This document shows positions 9,326 to 18,001 of a stretch of 64,000 bases of DNA, piece by piece. How positions within the stretch are numbered: the first letter of the stretch is position 1; every line of letters starts with the position of its first letter. This stretch comes from an uncultured Prevotella sp. (GTDB lineage Bacteria; Bacteroidota; Bacteroidia; Bacteroidales; Bacteroidaceae), in assembly GCA_905236455.1 (NCBI GenBank), contig CAJOPT010000097.1, forward strand, positions 1 through 64,000. The letters are read 5' to 3'. The notes beneath the pieces were generated by a model. That model searched no databases. It was given only the letters and a program-made list of their open reading frames with translations, and was not told the origin of the DNA. Made by a program: the position numbers and the translations under genes.

Positions 9326-9333
9326 CAAAATTA
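9326..9333 (-). promoter_or_regulatory. -7 box for the DUF4468-porin cluster
   Basis: Minus-strand TAATTTTG lies in the 86-bp gap after uvrB, about 41 bases upstream of the DUF4468 start. No clear -33 box, so confidence is moderate. Confidence 0.45.
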
Positions 9334-9370
9334 CGAAATTATGACCGATTATCTGAGGATTAAGGATTAT

Positions 9371-11416
9371 TTAACCTTCTTTCAGCTCCAATTCCTTTTG
9401 CAGACGCAACATCTCGTCCCTGTATTGTGCAGCTTGAAGGAAGTCAAGAGACTTGGCAGCCTGCCTCATTAGCTCGGCTGTGTCGGCAATGCTCTTCTCG
9501 AGTTGCTCACGAGTCATCCGTCTTACTATAGGATCGGCGGCAAATGCGCCTGTGATTTCTGTCGTTGGACGTGGCACTGTTATGGAGCGGCTAAGCTCAC
9601 GTTCATCGGCTCTGCCATTTCTTCCAGCGGAAAGAGCCCCGTTTACAGACTTCACTATCTGTTGTGGTGTGATGCCGTGCTCTTCGTTGTATCTCAATTG
9701 TTTAGTACGACGGCGGCAGGTCTCGTCAATAGTCTTCTGCATACTTTCAGTAATACTGTCAGCATACATTATAACGGTGCCGTTGACGTTACGGGCGGCA
9801 CGGCCGGCAGTCTGTGTCAGACTTCTATGGCTTCGCAGAAAACCTTCTTTGTCAGCATCAAGGATAGCTACAAGGGATACTTCTGGAAGGTCTAATCCCT
9901 CGCGAAGGAGGTTTACGCCAACGAGAACATCGAACTCGCCGGCCCTCAGGTCACTCATAATCTTCACTCTGTCGAGTGTCGCCACGTCACTGTGAATGTA
10001 ATTGGCTTTCACATCATGGTTGAGCAGGTATTCAGTAAGCTCCTCAGCCATCCTCTTGGTAAGGGTGGTGACTAAGATGCGCTCATTACGTTCGCAACGT
10101 TTTATGATTTCCTCCATCAGGTCGTCTATTTGATTAAGTGTCGGTCGGACTTCTATGACAGGGTCAAGCAATCCAGTCGGACGTATAACCTGATCAACTA
10201 CCACCCCCTCGGCTTCCGCAAGCTCAAAATCGGCAGGAGTGGCAGAGACGTATATAACCTGATTGACAAGTGACTGGAACTCCTCGAAGCGCAGCGGACG
10301 GTTGTCGAAAGCGGCGGGAAGGCGGAAGCCGTATTCTACCAGATTGGTCTTACGTGCCCTGTCGCCTCCATACATGGCATTTATCTGCGGTACACTGACG
10401 TGGCTCTCATCTATAATTAACAGATAGTCTTTCGGGAAGAAATCAAAGAGACAATAAGGTCGTTCTCCTGCTTGCCTTCCATCAAAGTATCGTGAATAGT
10501 TCTCTATGCCAGAGCAGTGCCCGAGCTCTTTTATCATTTCCATATCATATTCAACTCGTTCCTTAATGCGTTGAGCCTTAATATGATCGCCTATGTCGTT
10601 AAAGTAATCAATTTGCAATCTCAGGTCATCCTGTATGTCATGGATAGCCCGTTCTGTCTGTTCCTTTGTTGTGACGAAAAGATTGGCAGGGTATATCTCG
10701 TATTCCTCAAAGCTGCCTATCCTGTGAAAGGTTACGGAATCAACTTCCTCAATACTGTCAATCTCGTCGTCCCACCATGTCACCCGCAATATGTTCTCAC
10801 TGTATGCCATGGCAATGTCTACAGTATCACCCTTTACGCGGAAGGAGCCGCGTTGCAAGTCAATGTCATTACGTACATAAAGGGCGTCTACAAGTTTTCT
10901 TAGGAAAACGTTGCGGTCGGTAGACTGTCCTCTTTTCAGCTTTATAACATTGGAGCTCATACTCGCAGGTCCTCCCATACCATAGATACATGATACGGAG
11001 GACACTACTACGACGTCGCGCCTGCCAGAGAGTAGCGAGGATACGGCACTGAGCCGCAAACGGTCTATCTCATCATTTATGGCAAGATCTTTCTCTATAT
11101 ATGTATCGGTAGCCGGCATATATGCCTCTGGCTGGTAGTAGTCATAGTAAGACACGTAGTATTCTACGGCATTATCTGGAAAGAAACCTTTCATTTCCTC
11201 GTAGAGCTGTGCGGCAAGTGTCTTGTTATGGCTGAGAATAAGAGTCGGACGGTTTACGTTGGCAATAACGTTGGCTACGGTAAAGGTCTTGCCGGACCCG
11301 GTAACTCCCAGCAATACCTGTGAGTGGTCTCCACGTTGTAACCCCTCTGTCAGTTGCCTGATTGCTTCTGGCTGGTCGCCAGTTGGCTTGTATGTAGAAT
11401 TTAGTTTGAAACGCAT
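9371..11416 (-). CDS. uvrB: excinuclease ABC subunit B
   Basis: UvrB (681 residues) is the damage-verifying helicase-like subunit of nucleotide excision repair; it is loaded by UvrA and recruits UvrC. Visible features are Walker A GVTGSGKT near the N-terminus, the beta-hairpin region YYVSYYDYYQPEAYMPATDT, the helicase motifs SATPADFEL and QTAGRAARN, and the C-terminal UVR motif (LDFLQAAQYRDEMLRLQKEL) that contacts UvrC. The frame extends 12 codons upstream, but MRFKLNSTYKPTGDQPEAI at 11416 is the family start. The -7 box ends only 6 bases before this ATG, so the mRNA may be leaderless or nearly so. Confidence 0.96.
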   Translation of the reverse strand: MRFKLNSTYKPTGDQPEAIRQLTEGLQRGDHSQVLLGVTGSGKTFTVANVIANVNRPTLILSHNKTLAAQLYEEMKGFFPDNAVEYYVSYYDYYQPEAYMPATDTYIEKDLAINDEIDRLRLSAVSSLLSGRRDVVVVSSVSCIYGMGGPASMSSNVIKLKRGQSTDRNVFLRKLVDALYVRNDIDLQRGSFRVKGDTVDIAMAYSENILRVTWWDDEIDSIEEVDSVTFHRIGSFEEYEIYPANLFVTTKEQTERAIHDIQDDLRLQIDYFNDIGDHIKAQRIKERVEYDMEMIKELGHCSGIENYSRYFDGRQAGERPYCLFDFFPKDYLLIIDESHVSVPQINAMYGGDRARKTNLVEYGFRLPAAFDNRPLRFEEFQSLVNQVIYVSATPADFELAEAEGVVVDQVIRPTGLLDPVIEVRPTLNQIDDLMEEIIKRCERNERILVTTLTKRMAEELTEYLLNHDVKANYIHSDVATLDRVKIMSDLRAGEFDVLVGVNLLREGLDLPEVSLVAILDADKEGFLRSHRSLTQTAGRAARNVNGTVIMYADSITESMQKTIDETCRRRTKQLRYNEEHGITPQQIVKSVNGALSAGRNGRADERELSRSITVPRPTTEITGAFAADPIVRRMTREQLEKSIADTAELMRQAAKSLDFLQAAQYRDEMLRLQKELELKEG

Positions 11417-11422
11417 AGTTTG

Positions 11423-11453
11423 CAAAGTTACGAAAAGTCGAGAGCAAAACAAA
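11423..11453 (-). promoter_or_regulatory. uvrB proximal promoter
   Basis: Minus strand TTTG (11453-11450), 19 bases, TAACTTTG (11430-11423). It is the first of three similar promoter modules in the tandem repeat. Confidence 0.7.
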
Positions 11454-11665
11454 GAAAATCCATTTCTTTTTTGCCGAGACGTAGTAACTTCGCCATCTTG
11501 ATGGCAAAGTTACTAAAAATCGAGTGCAGAACAAAAGAAACTCGTTTCTTTTTTATGCCAAGATGCAGTAAGTTCGGTATTTCCTGCCAAAGTTACTAAA
11601 AATCGAGTGCAGAACAAAAGAAACTCATTCCTTTTTATGTCAAGATGTTTGTTGCTTCGAGAATA
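11423..11665. repeat. three tandem copies of the uvrB promoter segment
   Basis: Units begin at 11423, 11505 and 11588 (periods 82 and 83 bases). Copies two and three are identical over 39 bases (11505-11543 and 11588-11626); copy one is diverged. Each copy keeps the minus-strand pattern TTTG, 19 bases, TAACTTTG, so three promoters point at uvrB in series. This accounts for the 303-bp gap between uvrB and the next gene; no other gene is seen in it apart from the plus-strand promoter at 11648. Confidence 0.85.
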
Positions 11666-11679
11666 ATTTATTAAATTTG
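11648..11679 (+). promoter_or_regulatory. promoter of the WYL-type gene
   Basis: TTTG (11648-11651), 20 bases, TAAATTTG (11672-11679): a full match, giving a leader of about 35 bases before ATG 11720. An intact promoter suggests the truncated gene may still be transcribed. Confidence 0.7.
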
Positions 11680-11719
11680 CATACAGAATGCCTGATTATT
11701 ACATATCGACTTAGAGAAT

Positions 11720-12232
11720 ATGCCTACAAACAAAAATGCACTCATAAGATATAAGTATTTGGACATACTTCTATCAGACCGTCACCATTATTATGATATC
11801 AATGACCTGACGGAACGTGTGAACGATATGCTCTATAACGACGGTTTTAAGACCATTGGCCGTCGTTGTATCGAAAAGGATCTGGTGTATCTGACAGAAG
11901 CACCTTTCCGCGCTCCAATCAAGCACTTCAAATGGAATGGTAAGAATTGTGTGGCTTACAAGACCCCATCCTTCTCTATCTTCAATCAGGAGATGAGCCA
12001 CGAAGAGCGTACCCTTCTGCGTGAGGTATTAAACACAATAGGCCAACTTGATGGGCTTGATAACTTTGAGTGGCTAAAAAAATTCAAAATGGGACTTGGG
12101 TATAGCCAGCAAAGACAGATTGAAGAGCAAGTTCCACCTGCCGAGATGTTGCTCAGCTCGCCATTCATTGCAAATAGTCGATGGGCTTTAGATTTCGGTG
12201 CAGGAATAGCGTATAAACGGAAACACATATAG
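11720..12232 (+). pseudogene. truncated WYL-family transcriptional regulator
   Basis: The 170 residues match the N-terminal part of Bacteroidales WYL-domain regulators: an ALIRYKYLDILLSDRHHYYD start, a winged-helix-like region with the basic segment TIGRRCIEKDLVYL, then FSIFNQEMSHEERTLLREVL and LDGLDNFEWL. Full-length relatives run to about 300 residues and carry the ligand-sensing WYL domain after this point. Here the frame ends at 12232, just as that domain should begin (LSSPFIANSRWALDFGAG). Other frames downstream do not restore it. It is either a remnant or a DNA-binding-only derivative. The call as a WYL relative is from remembered family patterns. Confidence 0.6.
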
Positions 12233-12316
12233 ACTGTAACGATTTAATTGTCATGGGATCTCATTCTGTCTATGACAAATAGACAATAGAACAAAGAACA
12301 AAAACGTTATATAATT

Positions 12317-12436
12317 ATGGTAAACGAAATAGAGAAAATAAGAGTTGAGATTCCAGACACAGAGTTGGTATCGCTTGCAGAACGTCTTGCCTCGGCCATG
12401 TTGACGCAATGGGCAAGTATAGCAACAACTAATTAA
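12317..12436 (+). CDS. 39-residue hypothetical protein
   Basis: A short ORF starting MVNEIEKIRVEIPDTELVSL and ending QWASIATTN. It begins 84 bases after the truncated WYL gene and stops 5 bases before the lipoprotein ORF. The composition (amphipathic, acidic then Ala-rich) looks protein-like rather than random, but I recognise no family, and it may be a fragment in an eroding region. Confidence 0.35.
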   Translation: MVNEIEKIRVEIPDTELVSLAERLASAMLTQWASIATTN

Positions 12437-12441
12437 AAGGG

Positions 12442-13248
12442 ATGAAATGTATGAAGAAGATAGTATCTGTAATAGCATTATTACTTTTAATGATGGTAAG
12501 TTGTCATCGTCATCCAGAGAGTATTGTAAAGGAAATAAATACGGTGGCAACGGACTCGATTGAGACTACTGATCATATCAATTGGGACGATAGTTTTACA
12601 GTGGTATATCGGCAGCCTGTGAATGGTTATCAGGTGAAAGTAATAGTTAAGCCGGAGGAGTCCGATGTCTTAATCATGAAGGCAAATATTTCTTTTGAGA
12701 AAAGTGGAAAGGCTTTTACGTTGCACACTTCTTGTTTTGGGGATACATTATTCTGTAAAGGTCGATTTGACTATGACTTTTAGAATCCAAAACTATTTAA
12801 GAAGTTTAGACAAAAAAACATTGATGCCGACTATCATGAGTATAGAGAAAAAGATAGGTTAATGCCTATGTACACTCCTTTCTTCTTTAGAGATTTGGAT
12901 TTCGACGGTATTGAAGAACTCGTGATTGTTCACCATTCAATGGCAGTTAGATTTCACGATGGATATGATGTATATCGCATCGTGGAAGGGGAACCATTCC
13001 TTTTAGACTATCCACCATATTCTATTGGTATAGAAGATGATGGATTTGGTATGACGGACTACCCAGAATTCGATTATAAGAAAAAGACGATAGACTGCCC
13101 ATATCCAGAAGGACCAGGTGGCATGGGATACATGGGCCGAACGATTTATGGTATCAGTAAAAAACAAAAAGACACTATTGTGGTAAATGGTAAAAGACAC
13201 TTCTTTAATCACCTGGAAGTTTTGAGGGAAATTGAATACAAGCGATAG
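12442..13248 (+). pseudogene. lipoprotein gene interrupted by an in-frame TAG
   Basis: A single reading frame of 269 codons runs from ATG 12442 (or ATG 12451) to TAA-type stop position 13246-13248, broken only by TAG at 12781-12783. The first part has a lipoprotein signal with lipobox MMVSC. After the TAG, 26 further in-frame sense codons lead directly into ATG 12862 and a conserved-looking segment FFFRDLDFDGIEELVI. The frame and continuity argue for one secreted lipoprotein of about 268 residues inactivated by a nonsense mutation rather than two genes. TAG ends map, nuoH and others here, so general recoding is unlikely. Function of the intact family is unknown to me. Confidence 0.7.
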
Positions 13249-13336
13249 AAAAAGAAACTCTGCGTTATATTGCGGTACTCATATATCCACGTCTTGAGAT
13301 AAAGAGCGAGCTCGCAAGAATAAAATTGGCAGTCTG

Positions 13337-13367
13337 TTGGTGAAGTCAGAAGAAATGATTACCTTTG
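13337..13367 (+). promoter_or_regulatory. panB promoter
   Basis: TACCTTTG (13360-13367) with TTG (13337-13339) 20 bases upstream. It predicts an unusually long leader of about 113 bases before panB. Confidence 0.6.
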
Positions 13368-13376
13368 CACGCGAAA

Positions 13377-13458
13377 AAGCATAGCTTTACTCTTAGTAGA
13401 GCATTGCTTTGCTTGTGCTATATCAATGCTTTACATGTACTATAGCATAGCTTTATTA
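13377..13458 (+). repeat. repeated GCATAGCTTT-type motifs in the panB leader
   Basis: Between promoter and start codon the leader contains AGCATAGCTTTA, AGCATTGCTTTG, CAATGCTTTA and AGCATAGCTTTA in succession. The first and last form small AAGC-ATA-GCTT hairpins and the second an AGCA-T-TGCT hairpin. Whether this is a regulatory leader or a simple decayed repeat cannot be told. Nothing else is seen in the 238-bp gap. Confidence 0.45.
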
Positions 13459-13486
13459 ATGTCAAAACATATATAAAAGGTACAAA

Positions 13487-14308
13487 ATGGCAGGATATTT
13501 AACGACAGACCAAAAGAAGATTACTTCAAAGAAGTTTCTCGACATGAAGAAGGCTGGTGAGAAGATATCAATGCTCACCGCATATGATTTCACGACGGCA
13601 GGTATCATCGACGCGGCAGGTGTAGACAGTATATTGATAGGTGACTCAGCGTCGAATGTGATGGCGGGAAACAGTACAACTCTTCCTGTTACTATAGAAC
13701 AGATGATTTACCATGCACATTCTGTAGCCAGAGCCGTGAAACGTGCCATGGTGATATGCGACATGCCTTTTGGCAGCTATCAGACTTCTCGTGAGGATGG
13801 AATCCGCAATGCCTGCCGTATTATGAAAGAGAGTGGGGTGGATGGTCTGAAGCTTGAGGGAGGTGTCGAGATCCTTGATACGATAAAAGGACTTATCGAT
13901 GCGGGAATACCAGTCTGTGGACATCTTGGTCTTACCCCTCAGAGTGTACATAAGTTTGGAGGGTTCGGACTCCGTGCAAAGGAAGAGGCTGAGGCGATGA
14001 AACTCATCTCTGACGCGAAGGCTCTTGATGAGGCAGGGTGCTTCGCCATTGTACTTGAGAAAGTACCTGCCGCATTAGCGGCAGAGGTGACCAAACTGGT
14101 ATCTTGTCCTACTATAGGCATTGGTGCGGGTAACGGTACCGACGGTCAGGTTCTTGTATATGCTGATGCCTTAGGAATGACGCAAGGGTTCAAGCCAAAG
14201 TTCCTCCGTCATTTTGCTAATGTGGCAGAGGTGATGACTGATGGTGTCGGTGATTATGTACGGGCAGTGAAAGACGGTAGCTACCCAAATGAAAACGAAA
14301 GCTATTAA
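13487..14308 (+). CDS. panB: 3-methyl-2-oxobutanoate hydroxymethyltransferase (PanB)
   Basis: PanB (273 residues) adds a hydroxymethyl group from methylene-tetrahydrofolate to alpha-ketoisovalerate, making ketopantoate for pantothenate and CoA. Signatures are MLTAYDFTTAGIIDAAGVD, ILIGDSASNVMAG (Mg-binding Asp), GLKLEGGVE, GHLGLTPQSVHKFGGF, and FAIVLEKVPAALA with the catalytic Glu. Length is normal for the family. It heads a run of six same-strand genes with short gaps (to pncC at 18496) that may be one operon. Confidence 0.96.
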   Translation: MAGYLTTDQKKITSKKFLDMKKAGEKISMLTAYDFTTAGIIDAAGVDSILIGDSASNVMAGNSTTLPVTIEQMIYHAHSVARAVKRAMVICDMPFGSYQTSREDGIRNACRIMKESGVDGLKLEGGVEILDTIKGLIDAGIPVCGHLGLTPQSVHKFGGFGLRAKEEAEAMKLISDAKALDEAGCFAIVLEKVPAALAAEVTKLVSCPTIGIGAGNGTDGQVLVYADALGMTQGFKPKFLRHFANVAEVMTDGVGDYVRAVKDGSYPNENESY

Positions 14309-14311
14309 ACC

Positions 14312-15457
14312 TTGGATACACAGAATACTCCTACGCATATTCGTCTTTGGCATCGAGACTTCTGGTTTCTTTCTATAGCCAGTATGTTATTGACAATGTC
14401 AGTGTACATTCAGTTGTTGACAATCTTGAATGTGTCCTTGCCAAGTGTGTCTTTTCTTGCCTATGGTATTGGCTTGTATGCTTTCGGACCATTCGTCAAT
14501 AAGCTTGTGCAGCTACATCAGCGTAAACATGTATGTATGGCGGCATGCGTTTCGCTGGTCCTCCTGATACTTGTCTATTGGCAGATTTTAGTTTTTTTGC
14601 CTAAGTGGACAGTCGTCGTAATGGCATTCCTGCTTGGAGCGTTCTTCGGGCAGGCGCAGATGATATTGATGAGTACGCTTGTTATTGATATCAGCGAGTC
14701 GTTTATGCGCACTGAGGCAAACTATGCGGCAAACTGGTTCAGTAGGCTCGCATTGGCTCTTGGTCCTATATTGTTTTATACTAATTTGTTTAATTTGTCG
14801 CATTACCAGCATTACTTCTGGTACTCAATAGGATGCGGCATAGCGGCTTTAGTACTATTGTCAGTTGTCAGAATACCTTTTAAGGCTCCTGACGAGGGGG
14901 TTACAACTGTCAGTCTCGACCGTTTCTTCCTGCCCAGTGGTAAATGGTTGTTTGCCAACTTGGTTCTTGTGACAGCCATCATTGGACTATTGTTTACATT
15001 GCCATTATCCGTCTTGTTTTTTGTTATGCTGCTGCTTGGCTTTATTGTTGCGGTAATAGCGGAGAAATTCGTGTTTGCTGACGCAGACCTGAAAAGTGAG
15101 GCAATAACAGGACTGATACTTATTGGTATGGCATTGCTGATGATGACAGGTAGTACTCTGCCAGTAGTGGAATATGTGGCGCCGGCTTTCATAGGTTTAG
15201 GCACCGGCATCATAGGGAGCCGTTTCTTGCTTTTCTTTATTAAGCTTAGCAGACATTGCCAGAGAGGAACGTCGCAAAGCACATTCTTCCTCGCATGGGA
15301 ATCGGGTATAGCTGTAGGCATGTTCTTTGGTTGTCGCTTAATGGGCGCAGACACCGGCACACCGATGTTGTATTGTTGTCTGGCATTGACTGTCATTAGC
15401 CTTCTCTTTTACAATTTCTTCGTTCATTCATGGTATGTCAACAATAAAAACAGATAA
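14312..15457 (+). CDS. MFS-type membrane transporter
   Basis: A 381-residue membrane protein with about 12 hydrophobic segments, including SMLLTMSVYIQLLTILNV near the N-terminus and a cytoplasmic-loop-like stretch VNKLVQLHQRKH, as in the major facilitator superfamily. The likely start is TTG 14312 (MDTQNTPTHI), 3 bases after the panB stop; the first in-frame ATG comes about 27 residues later inside the first membrane segment and would damage it. The substrate is unknown; position after panB does not by itself make it a pantothenate carrier. Confidence 0.75.
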   Translation: MDTQNTPTHIRLWHRDFWFLSIASMLLTMSVYIQLLTILNVSLPSVSFLAYGIGLYAFGPFVNKLVQLHQRKHVCMAACVSLVLLILVYWQILVFLPKWTVVVMAFLLGAFFGQAQMILMSTLVIDISESFMRTEANYAANWFSRLALALGPILFYTNLFNLSHYQHYFWYSIGCGIAALVLLSVVRIPFKAPDEGVTTVSLDRFFLPSGKWLFANLVLVTAIIGLLFTLPLSVLFFVMLLLGFIVAVIAEKFVFADADLKSEAITGLILIGMALLMMTGSTLPVVEYVAPAFIGLGTGIIGSRFLLFFIKLSRHCQRGTSQSTFFLAWESGIAVGMFFGCRLMGADTGTPMLYCCLALTVISLLFYNFFVHSWYVNNKNR

Positions 15458-15458
15458 G

Positions 15459-16049
15459 ATGAGAAAATTACTTACCATACTGCTGATATTGGCAGGTACC
15501 TTGTCGTTAAATGCCCAAAACTATAAGAAATGGGTTTGTGAGGGTGAGTGGCGCAATGGCTTTTCCGAGGCAAAGCCTGACAAACATGTCAATCTGGAAG
15601 AGTTTTATAACCAGTATCATAAGAACAAAGCTCAGTGGGATGCCTTGTTTAAGTGGCTGGCAGAGACTGACCTGCTTGCAATACCTAAAGGTAAGCACCC
15701 TATTGAGGGTACCACAATGGTGGCGAGTGTTGAGGATAGTGAGAATCAGCCTTTGGAGAAACGTAATACTGAGAGCCATCGTAAGAAAATAGACTTCCAG
15801 TATGTGGTGAAAGGTACTGAGGGCTTTGCTTTGCTCGACCATACCTCAAGCACCGTTAAGGTCGAATATGACGAGAAGAAAGATGTGATGCGCTACAATT
15901 ACGATGCCAAAAAGACAGACTTCTTCAACAGTAAGCCTGGCAGGTTCATTATATTTTTCCCTGGTGACTGGCATATAGCTAAGGTCAAGACAAAGAAAAA
16001 AGACCAGAGCATAAGAGTTATTGTCGTCAAAGTGGATTATGTTGAGTAA
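15459..16049 (+). CDS. secreted YhcH/YjgK/YiaL-family (DUF386) protein
   Basis: This encodes 196 residues beginning at ATG 15459 (MRKLLTILLILAGTLSLNAQ), a signal peptide, so the protein is exported to the periplasm. An alternative upstream ATG at 15435 lies within the transporter gene. The body matches the DUF386 cupin-like family linked to sugar metabolism: a long beta region followed by GRFIIFFPGDWHIAKVK, where the late His is a likely metal ligand. The exported location is less usual than in the cytosolic enterobacterial proteins. Substrate unknown. Confidence 0.7.
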   Translation: MRKLLTILLILAGTLSLNAQNYKKWVCEGEWRNGFSEAKPDKHVNLEEFYNQYHKNKAQWDALFKWLAETDLLAIPKGKHPIEGTTMVASVEDSENQPLEKRNTESHRKKIDFQYVVKGTEGFALLDHTSSTVKVEYDEKKDVMRYNYDAKKTDFFNSKPGRFIIFFPGDWHIAKVKTKKKDQSIRVIVVKVDYVE

Positions 16050-16071
16050 AAAACAGAAGATTATATAAAGC

Positions 16072-16932
16072 ATGTTTAAGAAAAAAAGAAGATGGCGCAG
16101 CATTCCAGGTCAGCCGTTGACTGAGATGGATAAGCAGATCATGTATTGGGAGAACAAGGGAAAGCTTGTTCCCACGCGTGATTTGATTAAGACACCGGAG
16201 CAGATTGAAGGTATTCGGAAGGCTGGTGTCGTGAATACAGGAGTCCTGGATGAGGTTGCCAAGCAAATACATGAGGGAATGTCTACCCTTGAGATAGACG
16301 AGATATGTATGAAATATTGTGAGGCTCATGGCGCCACTCCGGCATGCCTTGGATATGAGGGGTTCCCAAAAAGTGTGTGTACAAGCATCAACGAGGTAGT
16401 GTGCCACGGTATACCTAAGGAAGAGGATATCTTGGAAGAGGGTGATATCATCAATGTTGACTTCACGACGATTCTTGACGGGTACTATGCCGACGCGTCG
16501 CGTATGTTCATTATTGGAAAAACGACCCCGGAGAAAGAACAGCTTGTTCGTGTGGCAAAGGAATGTCTCGAAATAGGAGCTGAGGCGGCAAAGCCATATT
16601 GTTTCGTGGGAGACATTGGACATGCAATAGAAAAGCACGCAAAGAAATACCATTATGGTATAGTACGTGACTTGTGCGGTCATGGTGTGGGACTTCATTT
16701 CCATGAGGAACCGGATGTGACTCACTTCGGGCACAAGGGACAGGGAATGTTACTCGTGCCTGGTATGGTCTTTACCATAGAGCCTATGGTGAACATGGGA
16801 ACGTGGAAAGTGTTTATCGACGAGAATGACCCATACGGATGGGAGGTCATATCTGATGATGAGAAGCCAAGCGCACAATGGGAGCATACTTTCGTTATGA
16901 CTGAGCATGGCGTAGAGATTCTTACTTATTAG
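16072..16932 (+). CDS. map: methionine aminopeptidase, type I
   Basis: MAP removes the initiator methionine from nascent proteins. All dinuclear-metal ligands are visible in order: Asp in NVDFTTILDGYYADASRM (two Asp), His in LCGHGVGLHFHEEPDV, Glu in FTIEPMVNMG and Glu in QWEHTFVMTEHGVEIL. The protein is 286 residues, about 25-35 longer than the minimal type Ia enzyme, owing to a basic N-terminal extension (MFKKKRRWRSIPGQPLTEMD) typical of the Bacteroidales form. It lies 22 bases after the YhcH-family gene and 7 bases before tsaD. It ends in TAG. Confidence 0.96.
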   Translation: MFKKKRRWRSIPGQPLTEMDKQIMYWENKGKLVPTRDLIKTPEQIEGIRKAGVVNTGVLDEVAKQIHEGMSTLEIDEICMKYCEAHGATPACLGYEGFPKSVCTSINEVVCHGIPKEEDILEEGDIINVDFTTILDGYYADASRMFIIGKTTPEKEQLVRVAKECLEIGAEAAKPYCFVGDIGHAIEKHAKKYHYGIVRDLCGHGVGLHFHEEPDVTHFGHKGQGMLLVPGMVFTIEPMVNMGTWKVFIDENDPYGWEVISDDEKPSAQWEHTFVMTEHGVEILTY

Positions 16933-16939
16933 GAAGACA

Positions 16940-17968
16940 ATGGAGGATATATATATATTAGGTATAGAGAGTAGTTGCGACGATACCTCAGCGGCAGTCT
17001 TGAGAAATGGAGTGCTGCTGTCGAACGTCACTGCGTCGCAGGCTGTTCATGAGGCCTATGGTGGAGTGGTGCCCGAACTGGCGTCAAGGGCTCATCAGCA
17101 AAATGTGGTTCCAGTGGTTGACCAGGCGATAAAACGCGCAGGTGTGACCAAGGAGCAGTTGTCTGCCGTCGCTTTTACAAGAGGTCCCGGTCTTATGGGA
17201 TCGCTGCTGGTTGGTGTGAGCTTTGCAAAAGGCTTCGCACGTTCTCTTGGTATTCCGCTTATAGATGTCAATCACCTGCAAGGACATATCATGGCACATT
17301 TCATCAAGGATGTCGAGAATACGCAGACTCCTCCGCCATTTCCGTTCCTTTGTCTGCTTGTCAGTGGCGGAAACTCGCAAATCGTGAAAGTCAGCGCATA
17401 TAACGACATGCAAATCATCGGACAGACTATCGATGATGCGGCAGGAGAGGCCATCGACAAATGTTCGAAGGTAATGGGATTGGGATACCCTGGCGGACCG
17501 ATAATCGACAAACTGGCAAGACAGGGGAATCCCCATGCTTATCAGTTCGCGGAGCCACATATACCAAACCTCGACTATAGTTTCTCGGGGCTAAAGACGT
17601 CTTTCCTCTATAGCTTGCAGAAATGGGTGAAGGACGATCCTGACTTCGTGGAGCATCATAAAGAAGACCTTGCGGCGAGTCTGGAGTTTACCATTGTAGA
17701 CATACTGATGAAGAAACTTCTGAAAGCGGTAAAGATTACAGGCATTAAGCATGTGGCTGTTGCTGGAGGAGTCTCTGCAAACACAGGGCTGCGTAACGCA
17801 TTCCATGACTATGCCCGCAGATATGGCTGGACTGTGTATATTCCTAAATTCAGTTATACTACGGACAATGCCGCAATGATAGCCATAACGGGTTACTTCA
17901 AATATATGGATGGAGACTTCTGTGGAATGGAGTTGCCGGCATATTCTAAAGTGACACTAAACACTTAA
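16940..17968 (+). CDS. tsaD: tRNA threonylcarbamoyladenosine synthase subunit TsaD
   Basis: TsaD (342 residues) transfers the threonylcarbamoyl group to A37 of ANN-decoding tRNAs, together with TsaB and TsaE. The ASKHA-fold start IYILGIESSCDDTSAAVL, the metal-binding HLQGHIMAHF (HxxxH), the nucleotide-binding LVSGGNSQIVKV and the late GGVSANTGLR are all present. Length is typical. It starts 7 bases after map, so translation is probably coupled. Confidence 0.96.
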   Translation: MEDIYILGIESSCDDTSAAVLRNGVLLSNVTASQAVHEAYGGVVPELASRAHQQNVVPVVDQAIKRAGVTKEQLSAVAFTRGPGLMGSLLVGVSFAKGFARSLGIPLIDVNHLQGHIMAHFIKDVENTQTPPPFPFLCLLVSGGNSQIVKVSAYNDMQIIGQTIDDAAGEAIDKCSKVMGLGYPGGPIIDKLARQGNPHAYQFAEPHIPNLDYSFSGLKTSFLYSLQKWVKDDPDFVEHHKEDLAASLEFTIVDILMKKLLKAVKITGIKHVAVAGGVSANTGLRNAFHDYARRYGWTVYIPKFSYTTDNAAMIAITGYFKYMDGDFCGMELPAYSKVTLNT

Positions 17969-18001
17969 ATGATTTTATGAACCCTTAAAATATATAACGA
18001 C

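Noticed and set aside
11226-11534. 102-codon minus-strand ORF starting MFCTRFLVTLPS
   Set aside because: It is the second promoter-repeat copy read through in a frame overlapping uvrB; its resemblance to the uvrB upstream codons reflects the DNA duplication, not a gene.
12781-12783. Genome-wide TAG recoding
   Set aside because: map and nuoH in this window end in TAG at their expected lengths, so TAG works as a stop.
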